DNA from: Pirellula sp.
Lineage (GTDB): Bacteria; Planctomycetota; Planctomycetia; Pirellulales; Pirellulaceae
Assembly (NCBI GenBank): GCA_021736575.1
Contig: JAIPFP010000026.1
Location: 1-39,587 of the forward strand
Reading direction: 5' to 3'
Length of the DNA: 39,587 nt
The position numbers were made by a program, and so were the translations under genes. Shown in pieces: positions 33,137 to 39,587 of the stretch. The notes beneath the pieces are model-generated. The model made no database searches and was not told the DNA's origin. It worked only from the letters and a program-made list of their open reading frames with translations. Positions within the stretch are counted from its first letter, which is position 1, and each line of letters begins with the position of its first letter.

Positions 33137-33982
33137 ATGAGAACTGACCCCTTTTTTCCCTCCATGACCCCTTTTTTCCCTCCAAAGTATCTTGGCGGAC
33201 GAGTTGGCTTGCTATGCGCTTTGCATACTTGGAACCAAACGCTTCAGGAGCACATCCATCTGCATGTGCTCGTCACTGCCGGTGGGCTGGGCACTGCTGG
33301 TCGATGGCTTCAACTTAAAAAGTCATGCTTGTTGCCTCGCAAGGTACTCATGATTAAGTTCAGAGGCAAATTCAAAGCGATGCTCAAGCAAAAGATTGCA
33401 TCGGGCAAGATCAAGCTTCCGCCGACGATGACCGAGCAAGATTTCGATGTGTTGCTGAAGAAGTTGACCAAGGTTGACTGGAACGTCAAGATTCTCAATC
33501 GCTATCCGACTGGGGCAGGCGTGGCAACTTATTTGGCGAGGTATCTCAAGGGCGGGCCGATCGGGAACTCAAGGCTGCTGTCTCTCGAGAATGGTCAAGT
33601 AACGTTCCGCTACCGGATTGGTACGCATGAGGGAGGGGACGGAAAAGAGCAAGGCGTGACGAGTCTTCCAGTCAACACGTTTATTCGCCGCCTGCTAGAG
33701 CATGTGCCGCCACTTCGATTGCAAACGGTTCGCGGCTACGGGCTTTACAGTGGCAATCAGCATTCGCAGATCGCCGAAGCTCGCGAAGCACTCGGAATGC
33801 CTGCGGCGTGCAAAGAGCAGCAAACAAGGACATGGCAGGAGATTTGCGAAGAGTCTGGATACAGAGAAACGTGTCGCTGCCCACAATGCGGAGCAAGGCT
33901 CGTGTCGCACAGCGAATTCAGAGCAGGTCGTGGACCACCCGTAGTCGGGCTAAGTTTACCGAACCAAACGGAGGCAGCATGA
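33137..33982 (+). pseudogene. IS91-family (Y2, HUH) transposase, 5'-truncated
   Basis: IS91 elements move by rolling circle using an HUH nuclease with two tyrosines. From about 33185 on, the frame reads LGGRVGLLCALHTWNQTLQE and HIHLHVLVTAGGL (the HUH motif), then YLARY (paired tyrosines), GGPIGNSRLL and a C-terminal CPQCG zinc-knuckle-like part. These are IS91 signatures. The N-terminal zinc-binding domain of about 100 residues is missing; the first 16 residues of the open frame come from the tandem 20-bp repeat. The remaining 281 residues are intact, including catalytic motifs, but without the N-terminal part it is probably inactive. No terminal oriIS/terIS sequence could be fixed by eye. 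Confidence 0.65.
33145..33184 (+). repeat. Two tandem 20-bp units at the truncated transposase end
   Basis: TGACCCCTTTTTTCCCTCCA occurs twice without gap (33145-33164, 33165-33184). Upstream, GGGGTCAGGTCTCTTTTTAG (from 33104) contains a partial inverted match, GGGGTCA versus TGACCCC. The repeat ends where transposase homology begins, so it may mark a recombination or insertion boundary. Confidence 0.7.
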
Positions 33983-34277
33983 AGCGACTTCGTGAACCGA
34001 CCAAGGATCAACAGGCACGCCACCCAGAACACCGAAGGTCCGCACACATTGGATTCCGTCGCGGACTAGAAACGTAAAAAAAGGATAGCCAAGCGTCCCA
34101 CGGGTAAATGGGCCTGTGGTAAAATCCTAAGGAGCAACGGAGTGCCGAGCGAGGTTGCGAATGGAACACCGTTCAACCAGAAGTTGCACCTGATTTCGCG
34201 ATCAGCCCAAGGTACCATACCCAAGTTCACTTCCGCGAAACAGGTGAACTTAATCGTTATTTTGCTCAGAGAACTCA

Positions 34278-34946
34278 ATGGCATCGATTTCAACTCGTAA
34301 CCTGACACCACTCCCCGATGTTGATTCACTGAAAGCGCTGCTGCAGTCTCTCGCGGTTCTTGATTGCATTATGTCGCCCGACGAATGGGACATGCGGTAC
34401 TTTTCGTTTAACGCAAAATGGGGCCGTGGGGAGGAGATGGGCTCGATGCGAAATGGAAGCGGCGATGACTTCTTCGCGTCTTTCAATCGGAGTGGTTGCC
34501 TTCTGAAAGGTTTCGTTCATGAATCGCCGATGACCCCATATCGCGAGAACCCGCCGTCGATTTGGACAGGCGTACTCGAGGATGTGCCGAACTCGTTTTC
34601 GGCTGCGTTGCTCGAACCTGCTTTCTCAATGTCAGATGTAACTTTCTGCATTTGGCGACTGTATGGCGACAAAGACTGGTCGACTGGTAAAATCAAGTTC
34701 CCGCGTTCCGCCGATCCGGACGGTTCGCGATATCTCTTGGGATTCCTGGATGGGAAACCGAAAACATACCAAACGTTTGCGGAGGATTATTATGAGACCG
34801 AACTTCCAATTGATAGCATCAAACATGTATACCAACATCTTCCGTTAACGACTGAAATTGTGGAATCGCTAAATCCTGATGCGACCCTTAAGATGATCGC
34901 GAAGGATCTAAAGGAAATCGGGTACGTCACTAAACCCGCAAAATAA
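34278..34946 (+). CDS. Unrecognised 222-aa accessory protein, possibly immunity-like
   Basis: I do not recognise a named family. The protein is soluble and rich in Trp, Phe and Asp, with the stretches MSPDEWDMRYFSFNAKWG, FNRSGCLLKGFVHESPMTPY, EPAFSMSDVTFCIWRLYGD, DPDGSRYLLGFLDGKPKTYQ and a C-terminal helical tail. Single-domain acidic/aromatic proteins of this kind, scattered in accessory regions, are often immunity proteins of contact or polymorphic toxins, and I recall proteins with the FSMxDxTFCIWRxY segment in other phyla. That is a guess from style and place. It lies between a transposase remnant and a decayed stretch, so horizontal origin is plausible. No toxin gene is visible. Confidence 0.6.
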   Translation: MASISTRNLTPLPDVDSLKALLQSLAVLDCIMSPDEWDMRYFSFNAKWGRGEEMGSMRNGSGDDFFASFNRSGCLLKGFVHESPMTPYRENPPSIWTGVLEDVPNSFSAALLEPAFSMSDVTFCIWRLYGDKDWSTGKIKFPRSADPDGSRYLLGFLDGKPKTYQTFAEDYYETELPIDSIKHVYQHLPLTTEIVESLNPDATLKMIAKDLKEIGYVTKPAK

Positions 34947-35760
34947 CATATAAAGGATTAGATTCTGCGTCGTTGTTCTAGGGACGTACGCGGGCTGGAC
35001 TGCGGTCAATTGCCCGATCTCTGTTTTGGGGCTTAAGAAGTTAGCCAGAATTTAATCCCATGTTCGAGAAGCCCAAGCGGCAGTTCTTGATTCGCTAGGG
35101 ATGCCCCTTACCGCGCCAGCTTGGCTGCTTTGATGCTCGTTGGTACTCGGTTTGCTAAAGGGTTTTGCTTCCTTGCACTTCCCTACCATTGGCTCGTTGG
35201 CTTGGTCTTAACATCGGGCGTAGAGTTTGCATATGTTTCGTACGTTGAGTCTCGTCGATTCTGTCCTTGATCGTCTCGTCGTTTTGGTTGCTCGCGAGCC
35301 AATGTTAGCCTTGTTTCCAACCTCGGTACAGTCCTTCCACGCAGAACGAACCAATCGTCGTTCAAATGTCGTAAGAGTGGCCCATGATTGCGGGCAGGTA
35401 AGTGTGAAGAACCTCTCGAGAGCTTGCTGAGCGACGTTGTTCGAGAAGACAAAGGTAAAGAAGTGATGCACCAAAACATTGGCAAAGCCAATGCTGTACC
35501 ATCGATTACTGAAATTCTTGCGGAACGTCTATGGTCATGATAATCTCCTCATTGCCGATCATTGTACCCGATCCTAGCGGACCTGCAAAATGGCTTTTAC
35601 CGGTGATAGTGCCGACGGGAAGGCCGATAACAATGGCACGCACGCGAAGCACTCGGTCAGCCGTTTTTGACTTGCGTTGAGTCAACTCCTCGTCCTCGGT
35701 AATGCCGGTCGTTCTCAAATCAGAAATGCGACGCACGCCAAGACGCAAAGACGCAAAGAT

Positions 35761-35830
35761 TTGCCTTAGCGAGGGGCAGACCGTCCCTCGCTAACGCGTC
35801 GGGTTGGGATTAATGCGGATTAAATCAGCA
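35761..35830 (-). repeat. Dispersed intergenic repeat, family A, partial copy
   Basis: Contains CCGTCCCTCGCTAACGCGTC, GGGTTGGGATTAATG and AAATCAGCAGTCTCT. The same elements (TCCCTCGCTAACGC, CGGGTTGGGAT, TAAATCAACAG) occur in the second half of the copy at 553, in a rearranged or shortened form. Confidence 0.45.
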
Positions 35831-35934
35831 GTCTCTTTTAGAAGGGAGAGGGGGTTTTGCGCTGTTTCCATTCTGGTTTCAGAAGCGTGAACAAACCACT
35901 GAACCGGAGACTGACGTCTCAAAGATGGGTGAGT

Positions 35935-35966
35935 CCAAGTTCGCGAAGCCAAGGCCGTCGGCCACC
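35935..35966 (+). repeat. 32-bp direct repeat, right copy, flanking the accessory region
   Basis: Matches 32432-32463 at 30 of 32 bases in the same direction (starts CCAAGTTCGCGAAGCCAAGG). It lies 21 bases from the end of prfC. Partial similarity (CCACGG) continues on its right side. Confidence 0.65.
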
Positions 35967-35986
35967 TGGTCCACGGTCGCTGCGAT

Positions 35987-37606
35987 CTACGTCGTTTGAC
36001 TCATGGGTTCCAACTCGCTGTTCTCTTCGAAATTCGAGAGCCGGATCGCGTGGAATTTAATTTTGGGATTCTCTCGCTCGAGCACTTTTTCATCCCACTC
36101 GGATTGCAATAGCATGGCATCGTGCCCAAATTGATCGCGAACGATTTTTGCCATGTATGGCAACTTGATCTCTTCCTTTACCTCGTCCGAGACATTGAAC
36201 CAACGCACCATCTTGTACGGACGCCAGTTTACTTTGGTGGGTACGTTGTATTCGGACTGCATTCGGAACTGAACGACATCAAATTGCAATTCACCCACTG
36301 CGGCTAGAATCATTTCGCGTCGCGTCGCTCGCGCATCGTAAAACACTTGGATAGCCCCCTCCTCGACCAATTGCGCTAGTCCACGATCAAACTGCTTTCG
36401 GCGCGAAGAGTCTGGACAATCCAGCACTGCAAAAAACTCGGGAGAGAACTGCGGTAGCGGTTCGAACTGGATCGGTGTCCCTTCGCAAAGCGTATCCCCC
36501 AGTCGAAACTCTCCAGGGCAAACAATGCCAATGATATCGCCTGGATATGCCTCATCCATTGTTTGTCGCTCTTGACCAAAGATGCGCAAGGCTCTTGGCA
36601 ACCGCAATCTCTTGCCGCTCCGCGTCACTGTGACTTCCATGTCGCGTTGAAACCTACCGGTACAGACCCGCAAAAACGCAACGCGGTCCCGGTGACGCGG
36701 GTCTAGGTTTGCCTGAATCTTAAAAACGAAACCAGAGAATTCTGGCCTGTTACCTGCCACGAATCCAATGTTGCTCAACCGAGCACCCGGCGGTGGGCAT
36801 AGTTTCAGAAAGCCGTTGAGAAAATGCTCGACCCCGAAGTTGGTCATCGCGCTGCCGAAGTAAACAGGCGTTTGCTCGCCTTTCATAAACCGAGCGTAGT
36901 CCAACTGGGCACCAGCCATTCGCACCAATTCAACTTCTTCGCGAACCGTTTCCACAAGTTCCTCGGGCAAGCCCGAAAGCTCGTCCCACGAAACAACCGA
37001 CGACGCGATTCGCCGATCACTGCTCCGATCATTGAACAAGTGAATATTGTTTTCCAGCAAGTCGACAATACCACTGAGCTCTGGGCCGGTGCCAAGCGGC
37101 CAATTGTGAGGCACCGCTTCGATCGAAAATTTTCGCTCGATCTCATCGATGATATCTAAAGGTGACCGGCCAGGCCTGTCCACTTTGTTGACAAATGTCA
37201 TCACAGGAATTTTCCGAAGTGCACACACACGAAAGAGTTTCTCGGTTTGCGACTCGATCCCCTTGGCAAGATCGATCACCATCACGGCTGCATCCGCCGC
37301 CATCAATGTGCGGTACGTATCTTCACTGAAATCGTGGTGTCCTGGTGTGTCCAGCAAGTTCACTTGACAGTTTGCATATTCAAACGTCAACACCGTCGAA
37401 CTGACGGAAATCCCTCTCTGTTTTTCCAATTCCATCCAATCGGAAGTGGCAGATTTTTGAGTCTTTCTCCCCCTAACTGCGCCTGCGACTTCCAACTGCC
37501 CGCCAAAAAGCAGGAGTTTCTCGGTAAGAGTCGTTTTGCCCGCATCCGGGTGAGAAATAATGGCAAAAGTGCGTCTACGCTGACGTTCAAGATCAAAAGA
37601 TGTGAT
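35987..37606 (-). CDS. prfC: Peptide chain release factor 3, apparent ATC start
   Basis: RF3 is the GTPase that recycles RF1/RF2 after termination. The 539-aa product has RRRTFAIISHPDAGKTTLTE (G1 P-loop), EKQRGISV (switch I/G2), LLDTPGHHDFSEDTYR (G3), TFVNKVDR (G4), and then RF3-type domains 2 and 3 up to QFRMQSEYNVPTKVNWRPY. Homology to RF3 begins well upstream of the first ATG/GTG/TTG-type codon (a TTG at 37495, which would remove the P-loop), and an in-frame TGA closes the frame about 27 bases before 37606. The only codon in that stretch with a ribosome-binding site (AGAGGA, 8 bases upstream) is ATC at 37606; an ATT at 37630 lacks one. An ATC start or a miscalled ATG are the options. Confidence 0.9.
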   Translation of the reverse strand: MTSFDLERQRRRTFAIISHPDAGKTTLTEKLLLFGGQLEVAGAVRGRKTQKSATSDWMELEKQRGISVSSTVLTFEYANCQVNLLDTPGHHDFSEDTYRTLMAADAAVMVIDLAKGIESQTEKLFRVCALRKIPVMTFVNKVDRPGRSPLDIIDEIERKFSIEAVPHNWPLGTGPELSGIVDLLENNIHLFNDRSSDRRIASSVVSWDELSGLPEELVETVREEVELVRMAGAQLDYARFMKGEQTPVYFGSAMTNFGVEHFLNGFLKLCPPPGARLSNIGFVAGNRPEFSGFVFKIQANLDPRHRDRVAFLRVCTGRFQRDMEVTVTRSGKRLRLPRALRIFGQERQTMDEAYPGDIIGIVCPGEFRLGDTLCEGTPIQFEPLPQFSPEFFAVLDCPDSSRRKQFDRGLAQLVEEGAIQVFYDARATRREMILAAVGELQFDVVQFRMQSEYNVPTKVNWRPYKMVRWFNVSDEVKEEIKLPYMAKIVRDQFGHDAMLLQSEWDEKVLERENPKIKFHAIRLSNFEENSELEPMSQTT

Positions 37607-37683
37607 GGACGGATTCCTCTGGTTTCGAATTCAAGCTAGTTAATGTCGACGGACTGAATTGGCTACCTATTCTCATGGCATGG

Positions 37684-37704
37684 TTTGGGCATCGCCAGCC
37701 CAAA
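37684..37704 (+). other. Short hairpin in the prfC/37880 divergent interval
   Basis: TTTGGGC and GCCCAAA (37684-37690, 37698-37704) form a 7-bp stem with a 7-base loop. The interval 37607-37879 carries the promoters of both divergent genes; I could not assign promoter boxes. The stem could be a leader structure of the 37880 gene or of prfC, or chance. Confidence 0.25.
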
Positions 37705-37879
37705 AGAGCAGGATGGCCGTCGGAGCGGAGGAATCGCGAAAAAACCAATCGGACTGGGGCTTGTAAATCGAAGCTGACCTGGATCTGATCGTGTTGGAGA
37801 CTCAGTCACCAACCAGGCGAGGGGCCTCGGAGTCTCAATCCCGGAATTAGAACAATCGAAATAGATAGGATTGGAAACG

Positions 37880-38410
37880 ATGCTCTTCACCTCACTGAGA
37901 CCGACGTTTGAGCTTCACCTCACCTACCCCTGCGATGCGGTAAATCGACATGTACAAGAGGTTTTGAAGGGTTCTGAGTGGAGCAATCATTGTCAGTCGT
38001 TTGATCGGTATTCCGAATTGCATGTTCCCAAAGCAGAGATCCGATACTGGTCTCCTCACCTGTCACTTCATCTCGATGATGATGATGCCGGTGGTACTCG
38101 CGTTCTCGGACGCTTTGCCCCAAGGCAAGAAGTGTGGACTCTGGTTTGGTTCCTTTATCTTGCCCTAGCATTTATTGCGTTCTTCTCTTCGATTTTCGTT
38201 TTCTCGATCTGGTGGTTAGGTAAATCAAGTTGGATGGGAGTCGTTCCGTTGCTTGCCATCGCCGGAATCGCAACTCTCCATCTCGTAAGTCGCATCGGGC
38301 AGCAATGGAGCTCGGATCAGATGCTCCAACTACGAACCGAATGCGACTTGCTCTTCCAACAGATCAATGACGATCAGGAGAGATTCTCAACTTCAAAGCC
38401 ATTGCGATAG
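37880..38410 (+). CDS. Hypothetical protein with two membrane helices
   Basis: No known family recognised. The 176-aa protein has a soluble N-terminal part of about 85 residues (beta-rich; TFELHLTYPCDAVNRHVQEV...HLSLHLDDDD). Two membrane helices follow at about 92-115 (LVWFLYLALAFIAFFSSIFVF) and 122-140 (MGVVPLLAIAGIATLHLV), then a polar helical tail. Proteins of this layout are frequent in planctomycete genomes as far as I recall; no function is known to me. The ATG at 37880 has AGGA 9 bases upstream; a TTG at 37871 is the alternative. Its 3' end overlaps the convergent oxidoreductase gene by 37 bases. Confidence 0.7.
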   Translation: MLFTSLRPTFELHLTYPCDAVNRHVQEVLKGSEWSNHCQSFDRYSELHVPKAEIRYWSPHLSLHLDDDDAGGTRVLGRFAPRQEVWTLVWFLYLALAFIAFFSSIFVFSIWWLGKSSWMGVVPLLAIAGIATLHLVSRIGQQWSSDQMLQLRTECDLLFQQINDDQERFSTSKPLR

Positions 38411-39587
38411 GTCCTTCGCAGGAGAGCATTGGCTTTATCGTGATTGGGGATCGCCATCGCATTGGCTTGCCACAACAGCTCTTGCTTGGGAAAACGATTC
38501 GCGATGGTACCGAGCAGCACCGCTTCGGTAAGCGGTCCGGCATATCCAAAATGGGCCGTTGTGGGAGCCCCACCGAGGCATGCATCCACGAAGAGATGGT
38601 AGTGGTTTCCGTCCGGAGCTGGCTCGATTTTTGTGTCTGCGAACTGATTGGTCGGAAGCAACGTTGGCATCGCAACGTGCGGCAATAGAATATAACCTTT
38701 TTCCCCGACAAACATTGAGCCTTGATCGGGCAATTGCATTTGTTTGCCATCCAATCCATTGAGCGGCCAAGTCGACGTATCTGGCATCATGCCGCCATCG
38801 CTCCAAGTCAGCACAAAGCCATCGGTTGTGAACTCACTCGCAGGGAAGGTAAAACGCGTTTGGTTCTTTAGACCATAACTAAGCTCGGGGGGTTGCGGAC
38901 TGCTTGAGATTATTTTGGTTGGCGAAGCGAGACGCAGTGCAGTGAAGACTGGGTCCAAGATATGTATCGCCATATCTCCCATAGTGCCGCAACCGAAATC
39001 GTACCAACGACGCCAGTTCCCGGGATGAAATTGATCCTTCGAAAATTCGCGAAGTCTTGCTGTGCCCAACCACAGGTTCCAATCCAAGTTCGATGGTACG
39101 GGCGAAGACTCGGGATAGGGTCCTTCATATCCCCAAGTTTTGTTGCTCCATGAATGTGCTTCACGGATCTTTCCGATCACCCCGCTTTGCACCAGCTTGA
39201 CTGCAGTTCGGTACGGTCTGGTGGAATGAATTTGAGTCCCCATCTGAGTCACGAGCTTTGTCTTCTCAGCAATAAGTCTCAGTTGTCGAGATTCGTATAC
39301 GTCATGCGTCAACGGCTTTTGGCAGTAGACGTGCTTGCCCTGATTCAAGGCCGTCATTGCAGCCGCAGCGTGAGTGTGATCGGGTGTTGCTACATTGACC
39401 GCATCAATTTCTTTGGCCATCGCATCGAACATCTTGCGGAAGTCCGAAAACAGTTTTGCTTTGGGATGTTTTTGCGCGGCGGCAGCTAAGTTGTTGCTAT
39501 CGACATCGCACAACGCGACGACCTCAACGTTTCGGTGGGAGCTTAGCGAGCCCAGATCCGAAGCACCCATACCGCCCACACCGATAC
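38374..39587 (-). CDS. Gfo/Idh/MocA-family oxidoreductase, N terminus cut by window edge
   Basis: The visible 404 residues lack only the first part of the Rossmann fold; the frame is open to the edge (GIGVGGMGASDLGSL...). It shows VEVVALCDVDSNN (end of strand 2, acidic residue for NAD specificity), DAVNVATPDHTHA, GKHVYCQKPLTHDVYESRQL (the conserved Lys-Pro, with Gln for the usual Glu) and a C-terminal domain with GTMGDMAIHILDP holding the likely catalytic His. The extended C-terminal domain with WPLNGLDGK and NHYHLFVDACLGG is typical of the large secreted or cytoplasmic planctomycete members; export cannot be judged because the N terminus is missing. The substrate, probably a sugar or derivative, is unknown. 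Confidence 0.9.
   Translation of the reverse strand, partial: IGVGGMGASDLGSLSSHRNVEVVALCDVDSNNLAAAAQKHPKAKLFSDFRKMFDAMAKEIDAVNVATPDHTHAAAAMTALNQGKHVYCQKPLTHDVYESRQLRLIAEKTKLVTQMGTQIHSTRPYRTAVKLVQSGVIGKIREAHSWSNKTWGYEGPYPESSPVPSNLDWNLWLGTARLREFSKDQFHPGNWRRWYDFGCGTMGDMAIHILDPVFTALRLASPTKIISSSPQPPELSYGLKNQTRFTFPASEFTTDGFVLTWSDGGMMPDTSTWPLNGLDGKQMQLPDQGSMFVGEKGYILLPHVAMPTLLPTNQFADTKIEPAPDGNHYHLFVDACLGGAPTTAHFGYAGPLTEAVLLGTIANRFPKQELLWQANAMAIPNHDKANALLRRTYRNGFEVENLS

Larger units (their letters stand above)
34947..35986. other. About 1 kb without a supported gene, probably decayed
   Basis: Only short, unconvincing open frames are present. On the minus strand, 35506-35748 encodes 80 residues with some protein-like character (LRVRAIVIGLPVGTITGKSH, then FAGPLGSG), and 35208-35474 encodes FFTFVFSNNVAQQALERFF. 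Neither has a recognisable family or ribosome-binding site, and they may be remnants of one or two genes. CGCAAAGACGCAAAG (35744-35758), a family-A-like piece and the right 32-bp direct repeat occur at the right end. Confidence 0.5.

Noticed and set aside
34066-34277. Impression of a group II intron or retron end in the stretch after the transposase remnant
   Set aside because: I could not find domain V/VI structure, a GUGYG start or any reverse transcriptase fragment; the stretch 33983-34277 is left as non-coding without assignment.
1-39587. CRISPR array, tRNA, rRNA or prophage
   Set aside because: No regularly spaced repeats, no T-loop GGTTCGAATC-type segments in non-coding DNA and no phage genes were seen.

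Overview
This window looks like chromosomal DNA of a planctomycete, probably of the Pirellulales/Rhodopirellula group. That is inferred from gene content and not from a database match. The signs are a secreted SHD1-domain protein, LamG and NIPSNAP-type secreted proteins, a secreted PQQ-like beta-propeller protein, a Gfo/Idh/MocA oxidoreductase with the CQKPLT variant motif, a fused AroD-AroE protein, an anti-sigma-like membrane protein, and intergenic DNA rich in short hairpin repeats. I saw no phage, no CRISPR array and no tRNA or rRNA gene.

Layout. 1-3221 (minus strand): a 3'-truncated MoxR ATPase, tsaE and an ABC-F ATPase. 3331-7221: recR, then a segment bracketed by two same-direction copies of a nucleotidyltransferase-fold gene; between the copies lie a 65-aa conserved-looking protein, an ABC ATPase without permease, and tdk. 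7454-10240: a secreted SHD1 protein and a convergent anti-sigma-like protein. 10579-14623: TrmB-like methyltransferase and clpS (minus), an M20 peptidase (plus), a perfect 25-bp inverted repeat, and pheA (minus). 14729-16752: dnaK behind a sequence with textbook sigma-54 -24/-12 spacing. 16985-22776: a protein with the architecture of a pentameric ligand-gated ion channel, then a tight cluster of a hypothetical protein, an envelope (lipo)protein, an NtrB-type histidine kinase and an NtrC-type regulator whose receiver domain is broken by a frame change. 22887-27435: alpha/beta hydrolase, NIPSNAP, LamG and PQQ-propeller secreted proteins. 27531-30288 (minus): trpG, aroDE and a YraN-family gene. 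30517-32298: aspS. 32299-35986 is an accessory, partly decayed stretch with a VapB-like antitoxin, an internally deleted VapC toxin, a 5'-truncated IS91-type transposase and an unrecognised gene of accessory character. Two 32-bp near-identical direct repeats bracket it. 35987-37606 (minus): prfC, which has no ATG/GTG/TTG start and apparently begins at ATC. 37880-39587: a small membrane protein and a 5'-truncated Gfo/Idh/MocA oxidoreductase.

How the parts fit. Most genes are housekeeping: translation (aspS, prfC, ABC-F, tsaE, TrmB-like), aromatic amino-acid synthesis (aroDE, trpG, pheA), proteostasis (dnaK, clpS) and repair/nucleotide salvage (recR, tdk). Two elements point to sigma-54 control: the dnaK promoter and the GSFTGA-containing regulator. 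Nothing shows that they act on each other. I did not find a clearly new multi-gene system. The most unusual points are the sigma-54-type dnaK promoter, the AUC start of prfC, the ion-channel-like protein, the split NtrC regulator, and the duplicated nucleotidyltransferase-fold genes abutting recR and tdk.
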